From the NCBI RefSeq assembly GCF_030272615.1, contig NC_081414.1, positions 6,395,001 to 6,459,000 on the forward strand: 64,000 bases of DNA, read 5' to 3'. The stretch is from Cryptomeria japonica (taxonomy: Eukaryota > Streptophyta > Pinopsida > Cupressales > Cupressaceae). A program made the translations under genes and the position numbers. The first letter of the stretch is position 1; every line of letters starts with the position of its first letter. Below are positions 36,165 through 47,546 of this stretch, piece after piece. The notes beneath the pieces were generated by a model that saw only the letters and a list, made by a program, of their open reading frames with translations, had not been told where the DNA came from and made no database searches.

Positions 36165-36337
36165 GACCGACTACCATAGGGAGGGATAGACAAATGGATT
36201 TTAGTGGTGGAGTCATGGGACCACCACCACCACCAAGATTAGCAAGAGGAGGATGGAGACAAGATCTAGGGGTTGAGCCTTCAGGAGCTCAGATTTCGTC
36301 AAGGCCTATCGGCTCCCAAGGAGGGAGTTCATCATAG
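34840..36337 (+). pseudogene. plant mobile domain (PMD) gene relic, antisense in element (i)
   Basis: Exon 1 (ATG 34,840 to about 34,905) corresponds to the first exon of the antisense gene at 57.5 kb: 'gagttcg' followed by an F-x-x-P-x-D-x-G-x-PV pattern. An intron of about 890 bp ends at GTAG 35,794-35,797; the next bases 'gag(t/g)atcta' match the other gene's exon 2. Exon 2 reads GLRHIMFMPEIW, then RWYSKTCMSHLL and EMSITPEDVYRILRIP, the PMD signature. A (ATC)28 run then replaces the middle of the protein. A proline-rich tail follows (SGGVMGPPPPPR, ending GGSSS), matching SGGVMGP in the other copy. Several stops and an imperfect splice phase make it a pseudogene. Confidence 0.75.
36081..36164. 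repeat. (ATC)28 microsatellite
   Basis: An uninterrupted 84-bp ATC run lying where the central part of the PMD protein would be encoded. Confidence 0.98.
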
Positions 36338-36999
36338 CTTTCTCTGGTTCATTTTGTATCATTTTTGTATGATGATGTAAACACCTTTGGGTGATTTTAT
36401 AGTCATATGATTTTTTGGACGTCATTGTATCATGAGATATTATTTTTTAATATATATGAGGGATGATCTATTTTGGCAGCAATTATATGCACGTGTTCTT
36501 ATGTGATGCATTTATGATGTATGATGTTATGTGCTTGTGATGTGATGTTTCTATATGCCTTATGATATCTATGATGCTTATGGTGATGGAATTTGTTCTA
36601 TATGATGGTCTTATATGATCTATGATGTAAATGTGATGCTATGCTTATGAGATGCAAAGATTTATTTTTTATATGTTTCTATATTTTATATAGCACTCGA
36701 CCTTATTCACAAGTGTATTGTCTCATAAACTTCTTTTTTGAACCACACCAAAAGGCAACATCAACATTGTGTCAAATAAGACACACAACAACAACATATA
36801 GTCAAATCCCTTTCAACAACATCGATTTTTAATATGTTACTCTTTAAAATCACATACACCCAAAAACTCTATACTTAATCAATATCATTTTACCAAAATT
36901 ATTCCCATTGACCACAAAACATTATGTATACTTATTCTAGCAAGAAAAAGTTACACAATAGCCAAGATGACCTTCTAACTTTGCAAGAAATAAATTGTA
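36338..36999. other. no gene seen
   Basis: AT-rich DNA with 'gatgctatg'-type low-complexity text after the PMD relic. No coding signal. Confidence 0.5.
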
Positions 37000-38531
37000 C
37001 AAAATAATCTTGGACTCCCCTAGCCATTATCACACCAAAAACACTGTAAAGTCGTGGCTAAAAAGGATTTTCCTACCAAAGATAAAATCTAGAACTCATA
37101 CTCAAGTTTAGAAACTTGGACTCTAGCAGCTCATCACACCCAAAAATGGCTAAGAAAAAGTGCAATATCAAAAAAGGCCATAACTTTTTTTTTCTCTCAC
37201 ACCTCCAACACCCCAATGAAAAGAGTTATGCATTTATTCTTTGATACGATCCAAAAACATTTTCTAAAATGTCCAATCAAAATGCATGTAAAATGATTTT
37301 CATTGTCTGCATATACCATTTGTAAAGTGGAAAATTGGGAACCTTAGCCAAATTTGCCACTTGAAAGAAGAGAGGAACTTTACTAAGGTTCAATTTTCAC
37401 TTGGGGAGACTTTACATTCAAAAGAGGGGGATGAATCTACTAGATCCAATCCCAAAGTATGCAAGGATTGAATACTCAATAGATTAATTGTGATTGAAAT
37501 ACAATTGGCCCTCTTTTGTAAGTTGTCAAGTTGAATTAAGACTATATGCTGAAAATGAAGACAAAGTATGAGAAAATAGTGAGTTAAAGATTCAAGATTC
37601 AGTCATGCACCTGGATCTGAGAAGTTTGAGATGATTTAGAGCTACTCTACAAAATCCAGCAAAAGTTGCAGGGACCGTGTGTCCAAACAGGGGCACCCTC
37701 CTATCGGTCCTCCGAACTTTTTGTGCATCAAAAAGGGTTTTTTCCGTCTCTGCAAATAAAGCTTAATTCCAGAAGTACAATTGCGTACCTGTTTACTACA
37801 CACAAAAAGAAAGGGAAATGTGTTGGGAATAGGGATTTGACTTCATATCAAACCCTAGTTTTAGAATTAACCAAGTGGTTGAAGTAATGTAAATGAAATG
37901 AATGAAAGTAGAAATCCTCCTCTTTGAGGGGATGTTGAATTGAATGAAAATGAAATGCTTATACCTCCTTGTGAAGTTTTCCTTGCCTCCACATGGAATT
38001 AGGGTTTCATGAAGTAGAATGTTGATCTCCTCTTCAATGATTGAAATCTTGTCTCTATTGGTGCTCCAAAGCTTGAAGGAAGACTAAAAATGCTCAATTT
38101 CTCTTGAATGCTTGAATGCGTGATCTCTTGAATGCCCGAATGCTTGATTGAATTTTATGATATCATCAAATGAGAGGGGAAATCACTCTTATATACATGT
38201 TAGTGGGATTTAATTGACTGATTTTTTGACTTGGGTCGACATAGGGGGGATTTTCCTGCTCTAATTTGAGATGAGCCAAAGGGAGGGACCCCAAGATAGG
38301 TCCCAAATAGGGGATCCCAGGGCACCACGCTCTGGTCCTAGTGAGGACTAGGGCGCCATGCCCTGGTCTTGCCCTATTTTTGGGTAGGATCAAGGTGCAG
38401 GTAGAATTGTAATTTATTTTTGATGTGCATGAGCATATTCAAGTCTTTGATCAGGCCGAGGGGCGCAAATAGTAAGACAAAGACCCAAATGCAGTGAAAA
38501 ATTGCAAGGGGTGCAATTTTAGGACGTTACA
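37000..38531 (-). repeat. LTR of minus-strand gypsy element (ii), left end not located
   Basis: On the minus strand it starts TGTAACGTCC at 38,531 right after a polypurine tract, and has TATATAAG at 38,196-38,189. Beyond that is leader-like text without coding capacity. The given left limit is arbitrary. An imperfect inverted repeat lies at 38,317-38,370 ('ccagggcaccacgctctgg' with its near-complement). Confidence 0.5.
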
Positions 38532-39031
38532 TTTAGCCCCCACTTTAGCAAGAGTATGAGCTTACACAAATATTGTTGCTAAAGTACAAGGAATTTAGAT
38601 TGAAAGAATTTCACCACATCGAGGCAAGATTCACCAAGCCTCCAGTGGGATTTAGGATATTATGACTTCAATGATAAGGTAAAAGGGAAGATCATGAGAA
38701 AAAGAGAGAACCATGACTACAACTAGTAAGGTTCTCTTACTATAAGTCATGAAAAGAAGCGTAAAAAATTACAAAGTAAAGACAATGTTCGCTAAGTAAC
38801 TTTAAGTATAAAAAGAGAGAATCATGAGCGAAGTGTATGCCCCCACATTAAAGCGATTGTGTACACCTTATTGAGAGCAATTGCTTTAAGGTAAGATACA
38901 CCCAATCAAGACAAGCACATTATCACAATAATTTAGCCCCCAAGAGAGGATAAATCAAAGGATAATAAACACAAAGCATAAAACACGAGGTGGTTTCACC
39001 AACTTTGGAGTCAGTATGCTTTTTATGATAA

Positions 39032-39077
<46 letters not shown>

Positions 39078-39290
39078 CATCCTCATCCCCCAAAGAGTGG
39101 AAACCGCCATGGAAGAAGGGAACACATGTGTCTTTTGAGTCAACATGGGAGAGACCAAAAGAGATCTCAACGCTTTGCATTGTCCTCAAGTAGACAACAC
39201 TAGGGACAACAAATAGAAGAATAGGGAGAAAAAATAGAAGAATGTCACAAACAAGCAAGAGAGGAGAGAGAGAGAGAGTCTACAGTGATA
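38532..39290 (-). other. PPT and 3' non-coding region of element (ii)
   Basis: The minus strand reads GCTAAAGTGGGGGCTAAA immediately before the LTR start, a standard polypurine tract. The rest is non-coding spacer. An (AT)n run is at 39,035-39,073. No reverse transcriptase or integrase is found between this region and the protease, although in a complete element they would lie there. Confidence 0.6.
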
Positions 39291-40766
39291 ATGAAGCTAA
39301 TCAAGCACGTCGTCCTCCCCCCGATCTTGTTGATCATTATTTTGGGAAGGTGGACAACACACAAGAGGAGCCACATTGAGCACAGTAGATGGAGCTATCA
39401 CAAGTTCCAAACAAGGACCATGCTCTAATGATAAGTCACTTTGTTCATTACTAGGAGCTAGGATTAATGTTTTTTAAAATTTTGTAGATAAGTCATTATC
39501 AACATCAACATATTCATATTCATCATCAGAAATATTAGGATTATTATTTTCATCATCAAGAACATTCTCACCTATTTATTCATCAATATTAATATGAATG
39601 GGAGCTCTAATAGGAATGGAACTTGAACCATCATTTGTCTTAAGCATTTTGCATTTTGGAGAATTAGGTGGAACATCGCGTCTAGGAGAAAATGTAATCA
39701 TGTCAACAGTTGGTGTTTTGGGAGAAGAAGTGGTTTGGAAGGAAATTTCACGAGCTCTAGCACGACATCTTCGTCGGCATTTTCTCGCACAATGGTTTTG
39801 TCTAGTCTTGGTTGAATGTTAAGGAGGTTTAGGTTCATCAAATATAAGCTCCATCTCTTATTTTAAGGAAGGATGAATGGGTTGAGGTCTTTTAGGCTGG
39901 ACAATAGGAGAGGTTGGTCGCTTCTCTTTATTAGACGAAGGAGGAGGAACCACACCATATAAAGGAGGGATAGGAGTTGTAGGAAGGAGATCAAGTCCAT
40001 CATGAGGAGGGATAGATCTAGCCTTAGGATGGATAGTTTGTTTTTTAGGAGGAAAAGTTTTTCTACCTTTGGGAGGAAGATGAGACTCATCCATAGGAGA
40101 AGGAATGGATTCTTCTTTAGGAAGAAGAATATCTTTTTTCTTCTTTAGGAAGAAGAATATCTCTTTTCTTAAGTGGAAGGATATTCTTCTCTTTAGGAGA
40201 AGGAATAGATGCCTCCTTGGGAAGAAGATTATTTCTTTCCTTGTGAGGAAGAAAAATCTTATCCTTAAGAAGAGGTATATGATCATCAAGAGGAATGCTA
40301 AGTGTTAGATTTCTAGGTTTACTCAAGGATAAAATCATTTCATTTTTCCAGTTTTGATGATCTAAAAAGAGCATCACTTCTAGGTTCAAGAGGCTTGAAT
40401 TGTTCGGACCAGAAACAATCAAGACAAACATCTCCACGCCTCAGTGTAGGTTGAAATATGCTATGATTAACAGTTATGATTTCGCCATTATGAGGAAATT
40501 TCAAACACTTGTGAATAGTAGAAGTGATTGCTTTCATGGAAGAGAGCCAAGGATGCCCCAACTTCACGTGAAATTGATTAGATGTAGGAATGATAGAAAA
40601 TTGAACATCTAATAATTTAGTGCCAACGTCAATAGGAAGTGTTATAGAACCAATAGCAGGATAAGAGAAGCCATCAAAAACTTTAACTATCACATTAATA
40701 TCATCATATATCACTTGATGCAATTGCACAGTATAAAGTAATTCTTCAGTTATCTCATTAACTATG
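39290..40766 (-). pseudogene. gypsy element (ii): protease C-terminal part and low-complexity linker
   Basis: The minus strand continues the protease frame that is broken at 59,317: VNEITEELLYTVQLHQV runs straight across the insertion site once one CTATG is removed. It continues VKLGHPWLSSMKAITSTIH and CLKFPHNGEIITV, the same block as CIKFPHNGVEIM in the 18.55-kb element. From about 40,330 to 39,860 come repeats of the KKRDILLPKEE type, then an acidic tail with several stops, ending EDDVLD near 39,300. It should lead into reverse transcriptase, but none follows. Confidence 0.75.
40762..40766. repeat. target-site duplication CTATG (left copy)
   Basis: CTATG directly before the left LTR equals CTATG at 59,317-59,321 directly after the right LTR. 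Removing the element and one copy restores a continuous protease reading frame in element (ii). Confidence 0.95.
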
Positions 40767-42151
40767 TGTAGTCACACAAATCTGTCCAACTTAATTAAAT
40801 GAATATTTGCTATTTATTTGATTAAAAATACACTAGCCATGAGTTAATTAATTAAATATTTAATTAATCCATCTTCAAACATTCTCCTATTAATTAAATA
40901 AATTATTCAATTTATTTTAATTAATTCATTAAACCAAGTTCACAAATCAATTAAATAAATAAAATCTATTTATTTAATTAAATCCCCCTATTCCTCTTTT
41001 AAATAAATTAAATTAAATATTTATTTAAATCATTATCCCCCCCCACTTGCATTCTCCTAAAAATGCAACTTGCACACATTTATTGAAATAAATTAATTTA
41101 TTTTAAATAAAAATCCTATTTTCCCTCACCCACCAAATCCAATTGCATTCATAAACCCCCTTCTAGATTCTTCTAACCCCTTCCTAATTAGCCTAATCCA
41201 TCCCCTAATTATTGTCACACTCCTAAGCAACATGGAGTCACTTCTCAAAGACTTCAAAGTCTTTGAAAAGCATTTAATGCTTTGTGTGTTCAACAATTTA
41301 ACCTCCAAAGTCTTCCAAAACCACTAATGGCTCTTACATGACCATTAATGGCTCTTACATAACCATTTGTGGTTATTTCAACTTGTCTCCCCAAACATTT
41401 ATGGCGTTGACCATGTTTATCCCTCTTGCCTTTTGTACAAGAGTTTATCCATTGGATAAAAGCTTTATTCTTTGAATAAAGAGTTTATTCATTCAACTAA
41501 CCTTGACCTTAACTCCCAAGGTCATGTCAAGCGTTTAATGTTTATTCCCTCTCCTCTCAACCTATCTCGCATTGACACTTGTCATCTTGGGATTGGGTTG
41601 AAAGCCCTCACATGGATTTGAAATCATTCAATCCTGACCCTTGTTGAGATTGTTCAATCTCAACCATCCATTGCTCCATTTTCCCTATAAATAGAGCTCA
41701 TTTCTTCATAATCCAGATCCTGAAAACTTGTATGCATTTAACCTATAGGCATTTTAGAGAGCATTTAGCATAGCAAACTAATATCTTGTTATTTTGGTTA
41801 AAATCAATCATTTTTAATAGCATCTAGTATTTTAGCTTTTCATTTTACATTTGGAGCAAAATACTCAAATCTCAATCCTCCATAATCATCCATAGTGCAA
41901 AAAGTTGCTGAGAGCTACACTATTTTGGAACTTGGAGAGGAGAGGAACACAGGAGAAGGAGCCAAGAGCATGTTAGGAGGCATTTGGAGATGCCTCATCA
42001 TATTTGCTTCTTTAGTTAAATATTCTTTCGTGTTCTTAGTATCTCTTTTGATATGCCTGTTTAGATTAGCTTTTGGTTAACTAACACTAACGATTTCTTG
42101 TGTCTTGTGTTGTTTGTCATTTGCTAACCTTGTCCATTTTGCAGAGCATCA
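40767..42151 (+). repeat. left LTR of the 18.55-kb element
   Basis: It starts TGTAGTCACA and ends GAGCATCA. U3 is rich in 'ttaattaaataaat'. The TATA box TATAAATA is at 41,686-41,693, about 465 bp before the LTR end. It drives the sense transcript. Confidence 0.97.
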
Positions 42152-42153
42152 TT

Positions 42154-42171
42154 TGGTGAACCCGACGTGAA
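42154..42171 (+). other. primer-binding site
   Basis: TGGTGAACCCGACGTGAA begins two bases after the LTR. The leading TGG is the complement of a tRNA CCA end. I could not assign the tRNA; it is not the Met type used by the Copia element. Confidence 0.7.
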
Positions 42172-42229
42172 TCCAAACACCCAAGAGATCATTTATTTTT
42201 AACCAATAACATGTTTGAATGTTGAAATT

Positions 42230-42510
42230 GTCACACAGGTTGCGCTTTAGGGCTATTGATCATGTTATAGCGCTATTGATACTTGTTGTTCTAGTGCTAT
42301 TGTTCTTACAATAGCGCTATTGTTCTTACAATAGCGCTATTGTATCAAGTTTAGCGCTATTGACATGGTTTGAGCACTTTTGACCCTGTTTTGGCGCTAT
42401 TGACCCTATTTGAGCGCTTTTGCCTTCTCTATCTTTCTTTTTCTTTTAGTGTGTTTGTGTTAAATAGCGCTTCTGTTCAAACACAGGCTAGCGCTATTGT
42501 AACAGAACAT
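42230..42510 (+). repeat. array of AGCGCTATTG motifs in the leader
   Basis: About ten copies of 'tagcgctattg' and variants. The fullest form, CAATAGCGCTATTG, occurs twice near 42,310-42,340 and is a perfect 14-bp palindrome. The same motif family recurs in inverted sense at 57.1-57.4 kb. Confidence 0.92.
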
Positions 42511-44900
42511 TGTAAAAAAGACCTTGTAACCGAAAAAGTGAAAATTTTTAGGCTTGTGGAAGCCCCCCCTTAGATATGGATTTTACTAACCGGTTGTTGT
42601 TTGTGCAGGTTTAAAAACTCACCTTTTTAAAATCAAAAATTTTATTTTGGTGTTTTAAAACTTGAACAAACAAACTTTCCCTTGCTTTCCAGTTAGGATC
42701 ACTTGTTTTTTTGGTGCATTAAAACTGAACAAAACAAAATTTATTTTCTTGCAAGTTAGGAAACACACTTTATTTGGTGCTTAAAATCAACACTTCCATT
42801 TTCTTGCATCAAACTAAAGAATTTACAATCCACTCTTCAATTTTTGGTGCACATAAAATACACAATCAACTTGTTTCAAACTTTTTGCAAAGCGATTTTT
42901 CTTCATGCATACGTGCTTCAAATTCAGTTGACCAGGATTTTCAAAATTCTAGTTTACTCAAACCTTTGCATTTGAAGTTAAAAAGAACACCATGATTGTT
43001 GGAGCAACATCTCCAAATAGTTAGATCACATTGCAATGGCAAATTAAAAAGAACAAGTGTTTTTCGTGCTTGACACACTTGTGCAAACAATTGGTCGAGT
43101 GGTCCCACTTCTAACACACACTATCCTCTCCCTTGGCTTTCGTGGTCCTAGGTGCAAGAGAAAAGTGTTAGTAACACTCCAAAAATTCTTATCTTTTTAA
43201 GAGAGGCCTGCCAAGAGACATATCACTCTTGGGAACGACCTCGCGCGGTAAATCCTTCAAGCCACTATAAAAATCAGGTGAGAGCGAAAGTTGTAACCTT
43301 GGGTATAGTTGTTCCTACAGTGTAACTGGCCGAAAGGACAAATGGGCCCCACCACTAGTTACAAGGCTCTTAAGTGAGTCACTGCAGAATGAACTTATGT
43401 CCAAAAACATCAAACATGACTAAACACTTTGAAGTAGTAGCCCACCCGTTCTATTGATTGAGGATATTTGCGATATAATTTAGTGCAAGAGCATAGATGG
43501 TTTTGCTCCCAAGATACTCACCATACATATTTCCTTGAGTAGAAACATAGCTTTTTGAAAAGTCACTTGTGGCTTGATAAAAGTGGTGACTCCCCCATCA
43601 TAGGGATCATCTATTTGTTATGCTCGTGCAAGAATTAGAATATCACATCCTTACCTGCCACGGTGGGATTCATAAGGTATGTAGTACCAAAGTCGAAGAA
43701 ATATCAAGATGTGGGCTAAATTTATCACAACTGGCCATTTGACCTTAGGGATAAAAAGTGTTTGAAGTGTTTTTATTTTAGTCAATACCAAGTGCAAATT
43801 GAGCCGACTTCAAGCTTTGGAAATACACCTTAAAATACATCTAAAGGAAGGGTCATATAAAAGTCCAAGGATTGGATTGATATAGACCCATACTCATTTG
43901 TGCCTTTTAGGCTACATTCTTGTGTTTGTGTGCTTACTTTGTTTTCTTGTCAAAAAAACATCAAAAGAAAAATCACTTCCAAAAACAAAGTATTCATCCA
44001 ACCAAACATCTTTCAAAACAACCAAAAATATCAAAAACAAAGTGTAAACAACAAAGAATCAAACTTTATGACCATTCTTCACATCTTGCGAAAGAAGAAA
44101 CGTCATCAGAATATCAACTTGAAAGGAAGACCATTGAGCTCAAAGGCTTTGATCAAAAGGAGGAAATTCTTCTATATAAATAGACAAATCTTTGTCTCCC
44201 ATAGAGTTTTTCTGCGTCACATGCGTCTCTACCTTCAAGGCAAAACAAACGAATTTGATTCAGAGTCATTGAACCGCAGAGCTTTTATACAATATAGAGC
44301 TTTGAGTTATCACAAAAACCAAGGAGGTAAGATTAATCCCCACTTTTTCCCAAACGTCTGTATCACATACAACGTAGCTCGAGAAATACCACCAACACTC
44401 GAAAGGGAAGAGGTAGAGTTTGTCCCATTTGTGACACAAAGCTTTTATTGAAGTTAAAAACATTTTCATCCACTATCTTACTCATACATCATCGCTTCAT
44501 CATCAATCTGTTCCAACTCTCAAAACATTAAGAGGTTCTTGTCCCAAGTTCTCTTTTTAGATATTGCTTGAATCAAACACATCACATCACTTTTTAGATT
44601 GTTTCTACATCTAGGATAAGCTCATCCTAAGAGACACATCTACGCAGGTTAAAACTAGTTCATGAGTGAATCCTCTAATTACTAGGTAGTTAAATCTGTA
44701 ACACATCTCAGATTTCTCTACACCTTATCACATCCAACCTTATCAAAAACAAACAAGCAATTCAAAGAAGGAATTTTGGTTACATCTACCTTTAAGTGCT
44801 AGAGATCCACATGCAACACAATTCACCAACCATCAATCTCTCATTTCATCAACAACTCATCATCATTTTCACACAACTTCAACAAAAGCTTGTAAACAAA
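42511..44900 (+). other. leader (5' untranslated region) of the 18.55-kb element
   Basis: Mostly non-coding. It should hold packaging and dimerisation signals, none of which I can point to. One 183-codon frame lies within it and is listed separately. Confidence 0.7.
43900..44451 (+). CDS. 183-codon frame upstream of gag, unknown
   Basis: An uninterrupted frame from ATG 43,900 to TGA, lysine/asparagine-rich in its first half (QPNIFQNNQKYQKQSVNNKE) and with a denser, protein-like second half (RRKFFYINRQIFVSHRVFLRHMR in part). I recognise no domain. Ogre elements, relatives within the Tat group, carry an extra ORF before gag, so the position is suggestive, but composition bias alone could leave such a frame open. 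It lies about 450 bp before the gag ATG and in a different frame. Confidence 0.3.
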   Translation: MPFRLHSCVCVLTLFSCQKNIKRKITSKNKVFIQPNIFQNNQKYQKQSVNNKESNFMTILHILRKKKRHQNINLKGRPLSSKALIKRRKFFYINRQIFVSHRVFLRHMRLYLQGKTNEFDSESLNRRAFIQYRALSYHKNQGGKINPHFFPNVCITYNVAREIPPTLEREEVEFVPFVTQSFY

Positions 44901-46610
44901 ATGGCCCAAACCCGATCACAGTCAAGGCAACGAGAAAGAGAAATGGAAGAAGAAGAAGAGGAAAATCTCAATGAATTTCAATAAGCACTTGGAGGAAATG
45001 CAAATGACAAAAACCCAAGTACTCCCATTCCTGCAACAATAGAAAGGCCCCAACATAACCCTCTCTTTAACAGACTTTTTGACGAAATACTCAGGAGCAA
45101 TGCGGATGCTCACTTTTTAAAGCTCGCTCAAGAAGGAGCAAAACTCCCCTCTGACTTTGATCTTGCTCAATTAAGACAAGCATCAGAACGACAAAGTCAC
45201 CATGAAGAGGAAAGAGATAGAGATCCCATCAGATATAACATTCCTCGAGGTAACCCACCACCTCCTCCTCCAAATGAAATGGAGATGCTGCAGCAACAAG
45301 TCGAGAATCTCACACAACAACTTCATAGTGGTGTCAAAACTAACCAATTCTCACTCAATGACATCTATCCCTATCCTTTTGATAGGAATCTTTATATGCC
45401 ACCCTTTCCACGAGGATTTGAAACACCCAAATTCAAAAAATATAGAGGAAAGGGAGATCCTCGTGATCATGTCAGAGAATTTCATTCTGCTTGCCTCGAA
45501 GTGGCATATGAAGACACATACCTAATGCACCTTTTTCCCCAAAGCTTGGGCAGAACAACCACATCATGATTTTCTTGACTATCAGGTGGAATTAGAACAT
45601 TTGAGGAACTCATCCAAAAATTCCTAGCTCATTACTCTCATAACATTGAACGCGACATCACCATGGCTGATCTGTGCAACACTAAACAAAAACCAGGTGA
45701 ACTATTCTCAATATTCCTGCAACGATGGCGTCAAATGTCTAGCAGACGTTCTCTTCAGTTACCTGAACGAGAACTAGTGGAAATATTCATTTCCAACTTA
45801 AACGAAGAAATGGAATTTCACCTGGATGTCAAAGACACAGACTCTTTTAATGATATAATCACCAAGGGTTTGAAATGTGAGCGGGCCCTCATCAAGAAAG
45901 GACTTATCAAAATCTATAATGAATCAAAGGATAGTCCTCGCCCACACTTCAATAGTGATAAACCAAGCTTTTGGAACAAAAACAAGAATATCGTCAATGA
46001 TGGGGTTGTGGATGCTAGGACTATAAAAAGTGCACAACCTGTGGTTCGGTTTGCAGGACAGAATCCTCCACCTCAGAATAACACAAATGTTCCTTCCAAT
46101 CAAGGTCGCATCACATCTCACGATGAACCTAGACCTCGTCAGCAAAAACAAAAACGAACATACACTCCCTTAGGGGAACCCATTGAAATAGTATTGCGAC
46201 AACTCATTTCTCAAAATTTGGTCACTTTACCTAAAACATCAAACTATGAGCCTCAGGTCAAATCCGCATGGTGGCGAGATATTGAACACTGTGATTTCCA
46301 CCAAGGGAGAGGACACAAGACAAGTAATTGTCACCGATTGAAAGATCTTATTCAGGATCTTATTGACCGAGGTGAAATTGAAATCGAAGGACAAGACCCA
46401 AAAACAACAAACAATGATCATCTGATGTTCAAAAATCCACTTCCATCACAAGATCAAAGGGGTCCTTCCACTTCCAGGCAAGGCACTGATACCATAGATT
46501 ATACACAGGCTACATATAATTACACTATAAATCACCTGTATGATGCCAGTGAACAAGTTGCAACTATAACCATCAAAAATCCCAACTCCAATTGCAATGT
46601 TGTTACATGA
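44901..46610 (+). pseudogene. gag of the 18.55-kb element
   Basis: It starts MAQTRSQSRQRERE at 44,901. The capsid region reads YPFDRNLYMPPFPRGFETPK, KFKKYRGKGDPRDHVREF and FEELIQKFLAHYSHNIERDI. It ends in an unusual knuckle, CDFHQGRGHKTSNC (CX2HX4HX4C, His replacing the second Cys), near 46,290. Its product would assemble the particle. In-frame stops are TAA 44,982, TGA 45,567, TGA 45,576 and TGA 46,608, all fitting Gln, Trp or Arg codons hit by a single transition. There is no frameshift: the frame continues into protease and pol. Confidence 0.92.
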
Positions 46611-46676
46611 CGTGGCAAGGTTACCGTAAAAGCAGCTCCACAAGGCACCACCTCCATCCCAAAGCAGTACAATCTT

Positions 46677-47525
46677 GTGGAACAATTAGACAAAATGCCT
46701 GCACTTATATCCATTTTAGAGCTATTGCGCCTATCACCATCTCATAAAACAATCTTGGATCAAGCACTCCAAGAGGCGTTAGTCCCTGCAAACCTGAATA
46801 CAAACCAATTTCAAGCCATGGTTGGAAGTCTAAAGTCATCACCTTGTCTCACTTTTTCCGAAGGTGACAACTCTTCCTTCCAGCAACCTCATAACGCTTT
46901 GCTACACATTGAAGGCTTTATCAACCAGCATAGGATCAAACGAGTCTTGATCGATAATGGAGCAGGCCTGAATATTTGTACCCTACAGTTGGTCACAGCA
47001 TTGGGATATGCCATAGAATCAGTGGATCCTCGCAAGAAGATCACAATCAAAGCCTATGACGATGCAGAGTGTTCATCCAAAGGAGTGGTGGTACTACCAA
47101 TCCGAGTGTGCCCTGTGGTAAAACACATCATCTGTCAGGTTCTGGACCTTCCTCTGCCATACAATCTATTGTTAGGAAGACCTTGGATACATGCCATGCA
47201 AGCCGTTCCATCTACCTACCATCAATGTATCAAGTTCCCACATAACGGTGTAGAGATCATGATCCTGGGTGATGCAAATCCCTTTGCATATTGCCATAAT
47301 ATCAGCCATCAACCAGAGATTACCATTCCTAATAATAGAGAAGCCATTTCCTCCACATCATATATAAGTCCTGCCTCTCTTGCCAGTTTGAACACCACTA
47401 TACTAAAGCAAGAAAAGCTTAAAATGAAAATAGCAGAGGAAGGTCCTGGGGAATACAACTTGAGTCAACTCTTTTGTGTGGGACAAATGCCCACTTCACC
47501 TAGAACACATGGTAAACCACAGTAG
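46677..47525 (+). pseudogene. protease of the 18.55-kb element
   Basis: It is in the gag frame. The retropepsin core reads RVLIDNGAGLNICTLQLV, with the catalytic Asp at 46,953; the usual D-S/T-G is D-N-G here. Then come KKITIKAYDDAECSSKGVVVLP and LLLGRPWIHAMQAVPSTYHQ, the closing retropepsin strand. It would cleave the Gag-Pol polyprotein. It ends at TAG 47,523 and the frame then continues. Confidence 0.9.
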
Positions 47526-47546
47526 TTACTCCAGCAACCACTAATC

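Noticed and set aside
35867-36193. 108-codon frame with a long methionine run
   Set aside because: The minus-strand shadow of the (ATC)28 microsatellite and of the PMD relic on the other strand.
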